Shown here in pieces: positions 31,516 through 38,871 of a stretch of 64,000 nt of DNA. The notes under the pieces are model-generated. The model searched no databases, was not told where the DNA came from, and saw only the letters and a program-made list of their open reading frames with translations. The stretch's first letter is position 1, and each line of letters starts with the position of its first letter. Origin of the DNA: Anaerolineales bacterium (GTDB taxonomy: Bacteria; Chloroflexota; Anaerolineae; Anaerolineales; Villigracilaceae); contig CP129480.1 of the NCBI GenBank assembly GCA_030583885.1, positions 3,722,714 to 3,786,713 on the forward strand, read 5' to 3'. The position numbers and the translations under genes were made by a program.

Positions 31516-33069
31516 ATGACACAAGAAGATCCCAGAATTTTGGAACTGCGCAAGATGCGCGCCAAGGCGTTGGAAGGCGGCGGCGCGGAACGCATTGCCA
31601 AGCAAAAAGCCAAAGGCAAATTGACGGCGCGGGAGCGGGTGGAGTTATTGCTCGACCCGGGCACGTTCAATGAGATTGAACCATTCATTACGCACCAAGG
31701 CGATGAACTTGGATTGTTGAAGGAAAAATTTTACGGCGACGGGGTCATCACAGGCTACGGGCAGATCAACGGGCGGACGATTTATTTATATTCACAGGAT
31801 TTTACAATTTACGGCGGCACATTGAGCGAGATGCAGTCGCACAAGATTTGCCGCGTGATGGATCTGGCAGTGCGCAACGGTGTGCCGTTCATTTCGCTGA
31901 TCGATTCAGGCGGCGCGCGCATTCAGGAAGGCGTGCGCTCAATGGGCGGCTATGCGGAAATTTTCAGGCGCAACGCGCAGTATTCGGGCGTGGTTCCGCA
32001 GGTCAGCATCATGCTCGGACCGTGCGCGGGCGGCGCGGCATACTCCCCTGCCCTGACGGACCTGGTCATCATGGTGGAAAAATCATCGTTCATGTTCCTG
32101 ACGGGACCCGATGTCATCAAAGCCGTGACGGGTGAAGTCATTGACGCCGAATCATTGGGCGGCGCGGTGGTGCATAACTCGGTCAGCGGCGTGGCACATT
32201 TGAGCGTGCCAAGCGAAAAAGCCGCGCTGGATATGGCACGGCATTTCCTTTCGTATTTACCGTCGAATAATGTCGAGAACCCGCCATATGTGCAGCCGGC
32301 GGATGACCTTTCCCGCATGGATGAATCCCTTAACAGCATCGTCCCACTCGAAGCGAATGAGCCGTATATCATGCATCAGGTCATTCAAAAGATCGTGGAT
32401 ACAGACTCCTTCCTTGAAATCCAGCCCGATTGGGCACGGAATGCCATTGTCGGGCTGGCGCGCATCGGCGGACACAGCGTGGGTATCGTGGCGCAGGAGC
32501 CGTCCATCATGGCGGGTGTGATTGACATCGATGCCGCGGATAAAATGACGCGCTTCGTGCGCATGTGTGATTGTTTCAACATCCCGCTCGTCACGTTCGT
32601 TGATTCGCCCGGCTTCCTGCCGGGCATCGCTCAGGAACATGGCGGCATCATCCGCCACGGCGCGAAACTGCTCTACGCGTATTCCGAAGCCACCGTGCCG
32701 AAGATATGCGTCATCACCCGCAAGGCATATGGCGGTGCGTATGTCGTCATGTCCAGCAAGTATCTCGGCACCGATGTCACCTACGCGTGGCCCAGCGCGG
32801 AGATCGCCGTGCTCGGCGCGGAAGGCGCGGCAAATATTTTGTTCAAGAAACAGATTGAAACTGCAAACGACCCCACCGAAGAACGCCAGAAACTTGCCAG
32901 CGAATATCGCGAGAAATTCAATAACCCATATTACGCCGCCTCCACGGGCTATGTGGATGACATCATCGAGCCGCGCGAGTCGCGCCCGAAGATCATCGCG
33001 TCGCTTTCGGCACTGCGCGACAAATACGCCCCCGCCCCGCCGCGCAAGCATGGGAATATGCCTGTATGA
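31516..33069 (+). CDS. mmdA: Na+-translocating acyl-CoA decarboxylase, carboxyltransferase (alpha) subunit
   Basis: 517 residues of the acyl-CoA carboxyltransferase family, with two crotonase-like halves. Oxyanion-hole and CoA-binding regions appear as SLIDSGGARIQEGV and MLGPCAGGAAYSPALTD in the first half, and as TFVDSPGFLPGIAQEHGGIIRHGAKLLYA and TRKAYGGAYVVMSSK in the second. It moves CO2 from methylmalonyl-CoA (or a similar acyl-CoA) to biotin. It resembles the beta subunit of propionyl-CoA carboxylase, but the three genes behind it are the OadG-like, biotin-carrier and membrane beta subunits, which identify a sodium-pumping decarboxylase. Glutaconyl-CoA or malonyl-CoA as substrate cannot be fully excluded. 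Confidence 0.88.
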   Translation: MTQEDPRILELRKMRAKALEGGGAERIAKQKAKGKLTARERVELLLDPGTFNEIEPFITHQGDELGLLKEKFYGDGVITGYGQINGRTIYLYSQDFTIYGGTLSEMQSHKICRVMDLAVRNGVPFISLIDSGGARIQEGVRSMGGYAEIFRRNAQYSGVVPQVSIMLGPCAGGAAYSPALTDLVIMVEKSSFMFLTGPDVIKAVTGEVIDAESLGGAVVHNSVSGVAHLSVPSEKAALDMARHFLSYLPSNNVENPPYVQPADDLSRMDESLNSIVPLEANEPYIMHQVIQKIVDTDSFLEIQPDWARNAIVGLARIGGHSVGIVAQEPSIMAGVIDIDAADKMTRFVRMCDCFNIPLVTFVDSPGFLPGIAQEHGGIIRHGAKLLYAYSEATVPKICVITRKAYGGAYVVMSSKYLGTDVTYAWPSAEIAVLGAEGAANILFKKQIETANDPTEERQKLASEYREKFNNPYYAASTGYVDDIIEPRESRPKIIASLSALRDKYAPAPPRKHGNMPV

Positions 33070-33431
33070 ACAATATCCTCCTTTCCCTTGAAATCACCGC
33101 CCTCGGCATGGGACTGGTCTTTGGCGCGATTCTTTTGCTATGGCTGACGATGGTAATTCTGACGGCTGTCACTGCGGAGAAAGAATCGCCTGAAGAAGAT
33201 GCTTCGTCTTCGCTCACAAAATCCGCCTCAGACTCCCCTGAGCCTGCTTCCACCACCCAGGCAGACTCCAAACTTCAAGTTGCTTTGCTCGCTGTGGCGA
33301 TGGCGCGCGCGGAGCAGGGACAAACCTCCGTGCACCCGCTGGCAGAACCGCCCACCGCGCTGGTCTCCGCCTGGCAATTGGGCATGCGCACACGGCAGAT
33401 GGCGGAAAAAGGGAATATGAAACGGCGCTAG
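33066..33431 (+). CDS. mmdD: OadG/MmdD-like small membrane subunit of the Na+ decarboxylase
   Basis: 121 residues, overlapping the alpha-subunit stop by four bases (ATGA). One membrane helix (about 10-35: LGMGLVFGAILLLWLTMVILT) with an acidic, Ser/Pro-rich cytoplasmic region and a conserved-looking tail. This matches the gamma/delta chains of oxaloacetate and methylmalonyl-CoA decarboxylases, which tether the carboxyltransferase to the membrane. The exact tail is not conserved, so the call rests on size, the helix and gene order. Confidence 0.75.
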   Translation: MNNILLSLEITALGMGLVFGAILLLWLTMVILTAVTAEKESPEEDASSSLTKSASDSPEPASTTQADSKLQVALLAVAMARAEQGQTSVHPLAEPPTALVSAWQLGMRTRQMAEKGNMKRR

Positions 33432-33436
33432 ATTCC

Positions 33437-33494
33437 GGAGTGCGGACTTCAGTCCGCTGATACATAATGGCGGACTAAAGTCCGCAGTCCGAGG
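33437..33494. repeat. Double REP-like palindrome inside the decarboxylase operon
   Basis: GCGGACTTCAGTCCGC (33442-33457) and GCGGACTAAAGTCCGC (33470-33485) are two near-identical 16-bp palindromes. An imperfect outer pair, ATTCCGGAG and GTCCGAGGAAT, encloses them. They lie between mmdD and mmdC, so the element is transcribed and may form a cruciform or stabilise mRNA ends. Confidence 0.7.
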
Positions 33495-33500
33495 AATTTT

Positions 33501-33962
33501 ATGAAACAAAAACTCACCATCAACAACCAAACCTACGAAGTGGAGATCGAAGACATCAACGCGAGACCCGTCATCGTGCACGTGGATGGGCAGCGGTTCG
33601 AGGTCGTGCCGGAGAAACAGGATCAGGTTGAAACAAGAAAAGACGCGGGCGGGACAACGGAGAGTCAATCCTTTAATCCGAATCCTGCACCCGTCGCCGC
33701 ACCGTCTCCCAACCTTGCCATGAGCGGTAATGCGTTGACCGCTCCCCTGCCTGGAACCATTGTCAATGTGTTTGTGAAGGCTGGCGAGAAAGTGGAGTCG
33801 GGACAGGTGGTGCTGGTGATCGAAGCGATGAAGATGAAGAACAGCATCCGCTCGACGTACAGCGGCACGGTCAGCGATGTACTGGTGAGCGAAGGGCAAA
33901 TCGTCGCGCACAAGCAGGCGTTAATCAAGTTCGCGGATTTGGGTGAGGCGTCATGGATGTAG
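33501..33962 (+). CDS. mmdC: Biotin carboxyl carrier subunit of the Na+ decarboxylase
   Basis: 153 residues. The C-terminal 75 residues form a biotinyl domain with the biotin-accepting Lys in VIEAMKMKN (about residue 113). A Pro/Ala-rich flexible linker (about 60-80: NPAPVAAPSPNLAMSG) precedes it. The N-terminal 45 residues match the small anchor domain of this subunit type. The carrier shuttles carboxyl groups from alpha to the membrane beta subunit. Its stop overlaps the beta-subunit start by ten bases. Confidence 0.9.
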   Translation: MKQKLTINNQTYEVEIEDINARPVIVHVDGQRFEVVPEKQDQVETRKDAGGTTESQSFNPNPAPVAAPSPNLAMSGNALTAPLPGTIVNVFVKAGEKVESGQVVLVIEAMKMKNSIRSTYSGTVSDVLVSEGQIVAHKQALIKFADLGEASWM

Positions 33963-35086
33963 GCGCGCTGCTACCTGAACTCTTGAAGGGTTTCTCGAAT
34001 TTCACACTCGGCAACGGCGTGATGATCACTGCATCCCTGATATTGATCTATCTCGCGGTGTTCAAAGAGATCGAGCCCGTGTTGCTTTTGCCGATCGGCT
34101 TCGGATGTCTGCTGGCAAATATTCCGCTGGCGGGCATGACCGCCGCCGAAGGCATGATGGGCGTTCTATACAACGCAGGCATCAAAACGGAATTATTCCC
34201 GTTATTGATCTTTATCGGTGTCGGCGCGATGATAGATTTCTCGCCGCTGCTGGCACAGCCCAAAATGGTATTGCTCGGTGCGGCGGGGCAATTCGGGATC
34301 TTCGGCACGTTGATTCTCGCAATTGCATTGGGATTTCCGCTCAACCAAGCTGCGTCCATTGGGGTCATCGGCGCGATCGATGGACCGACCTCCATTTTTG
34401 TCGCCTCAAAACTCGCGCCTGAATTGCTTGCCCCGATTGCGGTGGCGGCGTATTCCTACATGAGTTTGATTCCGATCATCCAGCCGCCATTGATGCGGGC
34501 GCTGACCACGAAAAAAGAACGCCTGATCAAAATGGAGTACACGCCCAAGCCCATCTCCAAACGGACTCTCATCTTCTTCCCCGTTGTGATAACGCTTGTC
34601 GTCGGCTTGCTTGTCCCCGAAGCCACGCCGCTGATCTCCATGCTCATGCTTGGGAATTTACTCAAAGTCTCTGGCGTGGTGGACCGTCTGAGCAACGCGG
34701 CGCAGAATGAGATCATCAACATCGCCACGCTGTTTCTGGGGCTCGCCATCGGCTCAACCATGAGCGCGGCATCTTTCCTGAATTTGGACACCGGCAAGAT
34801 CATGGTACTGGGTCTGTTCGCCTTTGCATTGGATACGGTTGCAGGGCTGCTCTTCGGTAAGTTAATGTCCGTGATGAGCGGCGGAAAGATCAATCCGCTG
34901 ATCGGCGCAGCGGGAATCTCCGCCTTCCCGATGGCGGGACGGATTGCCGCAAAAATGGCAAACGACGAAGACCCGGACAACTTCATCCTCATGCACGCGA
35001 TGGGCGCGAATACCGCAGGTCAACTGGGCAGCGTCATTGCGGGCGGAATCTTGCTTTCAGTTGTCAGCAAGATGATGGGGATATAG
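33953..35086 (+). CDS. mmdB: Na+-pumping membrane (beta) subunit of the acyl-CoA decarboxylase
   Basis: 377 residues of the OadB/MmdB/GcdB family, with about nine to eleven membrane helices. The functional core is visible: FIGVGAMIDFSPLL, then GAIDGPTSIFVASKLAPELLAPIAVAAYSYMSLIPIIQPP (conserved Asp and the Na+ site region) and the C-terminal GANTAGQLGSVIAGG. It decarboxylates carboxybiotin and exports about two Na+ per turn. With the other three genes it forms a complete sodium pump. A strong terminator follows. Confidence 0.93.
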   Translation: MDVGALLPELLKGFSNFTLGNGVMITASLILIYLAVFKEIEPVLLLPIGFGCLLANIPLAGMTAAEGMMGVLYNAGIKTELFPLLIFIGVGAMIDFSPLLAQPKMVLLGAAGQFGIFGTLILAIALGFPLNQAASIGVIGAIDGPTSIFVASKLAPELLAPIAVAAYSYMSLIPIIQPPLMRALTTKKERLIKMEYTPKPISKRTLIFFPVVITLVVGLLVPEATPLISMLMLGNLLKVSGVVDRLSNAAQNEIINIATLFLGLAIGSTMSAASFLNLDTGKIMVLGLFAFALDTVAGLLFGKLMSVMSGGKINPLIGAAGISAFPMAGRIAAKMANDEDPDNFILMHAMGANTAGQLGSVIAGGILLSVVSKMMGI

Positions 35087-35097
35087 GAAGGATAAAA

Positions 35098-35130
35098 AGA
35101 GGAAAGATGCCATTAAAACATCTTTCCTCT
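35098..35130. terminator. Bidirectional terminator after mmdB
   Basis: AGAGGAAAGATG (35098-35109) pairs perfectly with CATCTTTCCTCT (35119-35130) around a nine-base loop. It separates convergent genes. Confidence 0.8.
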
Positions 35131-35134
35131 CATA

Positions 35135-35572
35135 TCAACCAATGATGGACTTCGGGCGGCGAATCTTTTCCAGCAAACGTGTCACCAGCATCCCGCCTGG
35201 AACGGCAAACACGAACGCCAATATCACAGTGATAAGCAATCCGATCAACGCCACAATGCCGATCCAGCCGAAGGCGAAAACAATGGGGTCTTCCTTCACC
35301 ACTTCCCCGCCCGCATCAATGCAGTGCAATTCATAGGCGGTGGACGGCTGTGAATTGCCAAATTCATCTATTGATGTGGACTGATACGAATAACTTTTTG
35401 GTGTTGTATCTTCAGGGCAGATAAACCCTCCCATGGTTTTGATCGCAACCTCACTGGCGGAAGAGATGCCGCCCGCCACAAAGGCAACCGGCATCACACA
35501 ACTTCCGATCAACGCGATCAACAGGAACCAGATCAAACAGCCGGAGAACGCAGTCGTTTTTGCTTTGCTCAT
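35135..35572 (-). CDS. Two-helix membrane protein of unknown function
   Basis: 145 residues from the ATG at 35572, which has AAGGAG upstream; the longer frame has no such site and overlaps the divergent promoter. Helix 1 at about 8-40 (GCLIWFLLIALIGSCVMPVAFVAGG), an extracytoplasmic loop of about 60 residues with two Cys (FICPED, ELHCIDAGG), and helix 2 at about 98-125 followed by a basic tail. No family recognised. The loop Cys pair may be a disulfide. It shows no clear functional link to either neighbour. Confidence 0.6.
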   Translation of the reverse strand: MSKAKTTAFSGCLIWFLLIALIGSCVMPVAFVAGGISSASEVAIKTMGGFICPEDTTPKSYSYQSTSIDEFGNSQPSTAYELHCIDAGGEVVKEDPIVFAFGWIGIVALIGLLITVILAFVFAVPGGMLVTRLLEKIRRPKSIIG

Positions 35573-35630
35573 CGATTTTCTCCTTAATGCATATATGATT
35601 ATAGTCCCCAAAACGATGACCAATATCATC

Positions 35631-35659
35631 TTTATGTGGGGGAACTTGTGCGCTATAAT
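35631..35659 (+). promoter_or_regulatory. Promoter for the PLP-dependent enzyme
   Basis: TTTATG (35631-35636), 17-base spacer, TATAAT (35654-35659). A strong AAAGGAG ribosome-binding site lies at 35679-35686, ahead of the ATG at 35693. Confidence 0.55.
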
Positions 35660-35692
35660 CCAAGTTGTCTGACAAATATAAAGGAGTTCTCC

Positions 35693-37159
35693 ATGACCAC
35701 AATTGACCTGACCATCCACAAAGACCGCCGCGCCCGCGCCATCCAACGCGCCAAGGAACGCAACATCATCATCCCCACCTATGCCCAAATGAAAGACCCT
35801 TCAAAAATCCCAGCCAAAGTCAAGGAGGAATTGACAAAGATCGGACTCTGGGATATTCACCCACGCAATCTCTTCCGCATCACCTGGAAGAATCAACCCA
35901 TCGCTTCCGGCGGGACATTTGGCGGAGTCAATTTTCTCGAACTTCCCTCTTCGCTGACAGGAGTCAAAGCCCGCATCATTGCCATCGTCGGCAAATGGTT
36001 CCCGACCGGGGCGCACAAAGTCGGGGCGGCGTTTTCCTGCCTCGTGCCGAGACTGGTCACAGGTCAGTTCGACCCGACCACTCAAAAAGCCGTCTGGCCC
36101 TCCACAGGCAATTACTGCCGCGGCGGCGCGTATGATTCCGCTTTGCTCGCCTGTGAATCCATTGCCATTTTGCCCGAGGGCATGTCAAAGGAACGCTTCG
36201 AATGGCTGGAAAAAGTTGCAGGTGAAACCATCAAGACCCCTGGCTCCGAATCCAACGTAAAAGAAATTTTTGACAAGTGCTGGGAACTCCGCAACTCAGG
36301 TCAGGACTTGATGATCTTCGACCAATTCCAGGAATTCGGCAATTATCTCTGGCATTACGAAGTGACAGGTCATGCGATGGAAGAAGTGTTGAAACAGGTC
36401 ATGGGGTCGAATGACCGCTATCGCGGCATGGCATCCGCTACGGGCTCGGCAGGCACGATCGCCAGCGGCGACTACATGAAGCAGCTCTTCCCCGAAAGCA
36501 AGATCGTCGCCAGCGAAGCGCTTCAATGTCCCACCCTGCTCGAAAACGGCTTCGGTTCCCATCGCATCGAAGGCATCGGCGATAAGCACGTACCCTGGGT
36601 TCACAACGCCAAGAATACCGACGTGGTCACCGCCATTGACGACAACGCCGTGGTCAACATCTCGCGCCTGTTCAATGAAGAAAACGGACGCGCCTACCTG
36701 GTTGAAAAGGGCGTTCCCGAAGCGCTTGTCGGTCAACTTGATTTGCTGGGTTTCTCCGGCATCTCGAACGTACTCTCCTGCATCAAAGCCGCAAAGTACT
36801 ACGAAATGGACGAGAACGACATCATGCTCACCGTCCTGACCGACTCAATGGAACTCTATCGCTCGCGCCTGCACGAAATGCACGAGGAGTTTGGTCAATA
36901 CAGCGAAAAAGATGCGGCTGCCGACTTCGCCCGCTACCTGCACGGGCAATCCATCGATAATATGCTCGAGCTGACCTACCCCGAACGCCGCAGAGTCCAT
37001 AACTTGAAATACTATACTTGGGTCGAACAGCAGGGCAAAACCTACGAAGAAATTCAGGCGCAGTGGTATGAACATGATTACTGGACCAGCGTCCAAAAAC
37101 AGGCAGATGAAATTGACGAGTTGATCGTCGAGTTCAACAAGGAAGTTGGATTGAATTAA
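35693..37159 (+). CDS. PLP-dependent enzyme, cysteine synthase/TrpB superfamily (fold type II)
   Basis: 488 residues from the ATG at 35693. The Schiff-base Lys is likely K109 in WFPTGAHKVGAAFSCL. The phosphate-binding loop is ATGSAGTIASGDYMK, and PSTGNYCRGGAYDSALLACESIAILPEGMSKERF resembles the cofactor/substrate loop of cysteine synthases. It is longer than CysK (about 310) because of an N-terminal extension and an acidic C-terminal tail. This family is spread in anaerobes and is usually annotated only as a pyridoxal-phosphate-dependent enzyme. A lyase or beta-replacement reaction on an amino acid is likely; the substrate is unknown. It is a single-gene unit with its own promoter and terminator. 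Confidence 0.75.
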   Translation: MTTIDLTIHKDRRARAIQRAKERNIIIPTYAQMKDPSKIPAKVKEELTKIGLWDIHPRNLFRITWKNQPIASGGTFGGVNFLELPSSLTGVKARIIAIVGKWFPTGAHKVGAAFSCLVPRLVTGQFDPTTQKAVWPSTGNYCRGGAYDSALLACESIAILPEGMSKERFEWLEKVAGETIKTPGSESNVKEIFDKCWELRNSGQDLMIFDQFQEFGNYLWHYEVTGHAMEEVLKQVMGSNDRYRGMASATGSAGTIASGDYMKQLFPESKIVASEALQCPTLLENGFGSHRIEGIGDKHVPWVHNAKNTDVVTAIDDNAVVNISRLFNEENGRAYLVEKGVPEALVGQLDLLGFSGISNVLSCIKAAKYYEMDENDIMLTVLTDSMELYRSRLHEMHEEFGQYSEKDAAADFARYLHGQSIDNMLELTYPERRRVHNLKYYTWVEQQGKTYEEIQAQWYEHDYWTSVQKQADEIDELIVEFNKEVGLN

Positions 37160-37164
37160 ACAGT

Positions 37165-37189
37165 AAGGGCGGAGCGATGCTCCGCCCTT
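37165..37189 (+). terminator. Intrinsic terminator after the PLP enzyme
   Basis: AAGGGCGGAGC (37165-37175) and GCTCCGCCCTT (37179-37189) form an 11-bp stem with loop GAT, followed by TGATT. The T-run is short. Confidence 0.75.
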
Positions 37190-37202
37190 TGATTATTGAA
37201 TA

Positions 37203-37235
37203 AGACTTCCGATTTCTTGAAGAACTCGGAAGTCT
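37203..37235 (+). promoter_or_regulatory. Hairpin immediately upstream of the lipoprotein start
   Basis: AGACTTCCGA (37203-37212) and TCGGAAGTCT (37226-37235) are perfectly complementary. The ribosome-binding GGGAG follows directly, 11 bases before the ATG at 37250. It may be a second terminator stem, or a leader structure influencing translation. Confidence 0.45.
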
Positions 37236-37249
37236 GGGAGTAATTCATT

Positions 37250-38083
37250 ATGAATCTCAAAATACCTTCATCCTGTTTGTTGATTATTTTGGTTGCCTTA
37301 CAATTGATATCTTGCACCAATACCTCCCCAACACCACCTTCCACCCTCACACCCACTGCAACGCCTGTTCCACCTCAAACGCCAACCCCAAGATCAACCG
37401 CAACGAACACTGTCTCACCTACACCGGAGACACAATTACACGGACTGATTACCGAGCTTGAAAATATACCTACGTATACTGCGGAGCAGCGGCAGGCTGC
37501 GATACAACTGGCAATCGACTCCACGTCTCTGACGCAGGAAACAGCGGGGATATGGATTACCCAGGTGTCACAAGTGGCCTATCGTGACGATACATTAAAC
37601 AGCGATATAGCAGACACTGTACGGATTACCTGCGCACTGGATAAATCGTGTCTCATCCGTGATACGTTTCAGATGATGATTCAGACGCCGCAGGGCGAGA
37701 AACCGGCGCACTATGTTCTGATGGAGTATTTTGTGACATTCGAAGACGGAACGCAGGGTCCGGTGGTTGTGCCTATTATTATCGATCAAAAAGGGTCTGA
37801 TCCGACGCAGGACCCTGACAGAGAAACGGAATACCTGCTGCAGCTGCTTCAGAAGTCGGATGATTCGAGCGGCGGCGTCATTGATTTTCTCAGAATCATA
37901 ACGTCTACGCGCAGTAATTTTCCGCAGCCGATAAATCCTGTTATTTCAGCGCTGATAGAAAGCGCAATGAATGATCAAGCAGCACGCGCACTGCTTGAGA
38001 AAGCCCATACCCTTGCGGGTGAAGGAAAATTCTTGTCCCAGGACGAAATCAATACACTGTGGGGTGCAATCATTAAATATTGA
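37250..38083 (+). CDS. Secreted lipoprotein with Thr/Pro linker
   Basis: 277 residues. A lipoprotein signal ends at Cys22 (LLIILVALQLISC). A Thr/Pro-rich linker follows (residues 25-60), typical of surface proteins in this group. The C-terminal 210 residues are a mixed helix/sheet domain (TYTAEQRQAAIQLAIDSTSLTQ ... GPVVVPIIIDQKG ... LISALIESAMNDQAARALLEKAHTL) that I do not recognise. Probably anchored on the outer face of the membrane. Function unknown. Confidence 0.7.
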   Translation: MNLKIPSSCLLIILVALQLISCTNTSPTPPSTLTPTATPVPPQTPTPRSTATNTVSPTPETQLHGLITELENIPTYTAEQRQAAIQLAIDSTSLTQETAGIWITQVSQVAYRDDTLNSDIADTVRITCALDKSCLIRDTFQMMIQTPQGEKPAHYVLMEYFVTFEDGTQGPVVVPIIIDQKGSDPTQDPDRETEYLLQLLQKSDDSSGGVIDFLRIITSTRSNFPQPINPVISALIESAMNDQAARALLEKAHTLAGEGKFLSQDEINTLWGAIIKY

Positions 38084-38204
38084 TTACTCACAATTTAAAG
38101 TCGCCCTAACAAACACATTACCCTCTTGAAATAAATATGCTACGCAGGATTTATGAAGCGATTGGATGCTATTTTGCTGATTTGCAGCTTCTTTTCAGGT
38201 GGTC

Positions 38205-38243
38205 TACGAGGTGACAGTCACTTTCCAAGGTGACTGTCACTTC
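38205..38243. repeat. Tandem GTGAC-N-GTCAC palindromes
   Basis: GTGACAGTCAC (38211-38221) and GTGACTGTCAC (38230-38240) are two 11-bp palindromes that can also pair with each other to form a longer stem. They sit between the lipoprotein gene and the next promoter. A related hairpin lies at 52433-52466. Confidence 0.65.
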
Positions 38244-38247
38244 GTTT

Positions 38248-38253
38248 TATAAT
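38248..38253 (+). promoter_or_regulatory. -10 box for the 38260 gene
   Basis: Perfect TATAAT ending six bases before the ATG at 38260. The message would be leaderless. Confidence 0.5.
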
Positions 38254-38259
38254 AGATAA

Positions 38260-38820
38260 ATGCTCAAGCCAACGGATTTGATCCTCGTCTGCCTCCTGCC
38301 CACCCCCCGCGACCTCGAAATCGCGCGGCTGCTTGGCTGGTACCGCATCCCGCTTCGCACCGCGCCCAAAGTCGTTGCCGTGGACTATCTCGCGTTCTAC
38401 CAACCAGCCTCGTTCGGAGAAAGAAGCGGGCAGATCGAGTTCATCGCCAAAGTCCGCGGACACGAACTCACTACCCGCGGTGAGCTGCTGAAAGATGAAG
38501 CAAACCATCCGCATGCCAAAGAGGAATACTACAAAATCCAACTTGGCGCGCTGGAGAAGCTCAGGGAGACTATCAAAACTGACAAGTGGAAACGGCTGAC
38601 CTTCCTTTACTCGACCGGCGAGTACCTGCTCAATGCAAAAACGCTCAACGACCTCGTGGTGGAAGGAGAAGAACGCCAACTTCTCTGGAAAAGCCTGCGC
38701 GAACGCGCCGAAAACGAACAGCTTTACAAAACCGACCTGCCCGAAGCAGATATCCCCCCCAACGTTCTCATGGCTCTTCTCGGCATCAAAGACCTGCAGG
38801 AGGAGGATGGTCAGAAATAA
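38260..38820 (+). CDS. Conserved hypothetical protein
   Basis: 186 residues, MLKPTDLILVCLLPTPRDLEIARLLGWYRIPLRTAPKVV. No signal peptide or membrane helix. The middle FIAKVRGHELTTRGELLKDEANHPHAKEEYYKIQLGALEKL and later KWKRLTFLYSTGEYLLNA suggest a compact alpha/beta fold with many charged residues. The style recalls restriction-endonuclease-like folds, but I cannot point to a PD-(D/E)xK motif. I do not recognise the family. It precedes the receiver/transposase-like gene by about 50 bases and may be co-transcribed with it. Confidence 0.6.
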   Translation: MLKPTDLILVCLLPTPRDLEIARLLGWYRIPLRTAPKVVAVDYLAFYQPASFGERSGQIEFIAKVRGHELTTRGELLKDEANHPHAKEEYYKIQLGALEKLRETIKTDKWKRLTFLYSTGEYLLNAKTLNDLVVEGEERQLLWKSLRERAENEQLYKTDLPEADIPPNVLMALLGIKDLQEEDGQK

Positions 38821-38871
38821 CCATCAAGTATCACTTGATTCTGTTTGAACTAAGTGATAAACTTCCTTCAA

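Noticed and set aside
38260..38820. PD-(D/E)xK nuclease call for the hypothetical protein
   Set aside because: The general style is similar but no motif with the right spacing could be identified.
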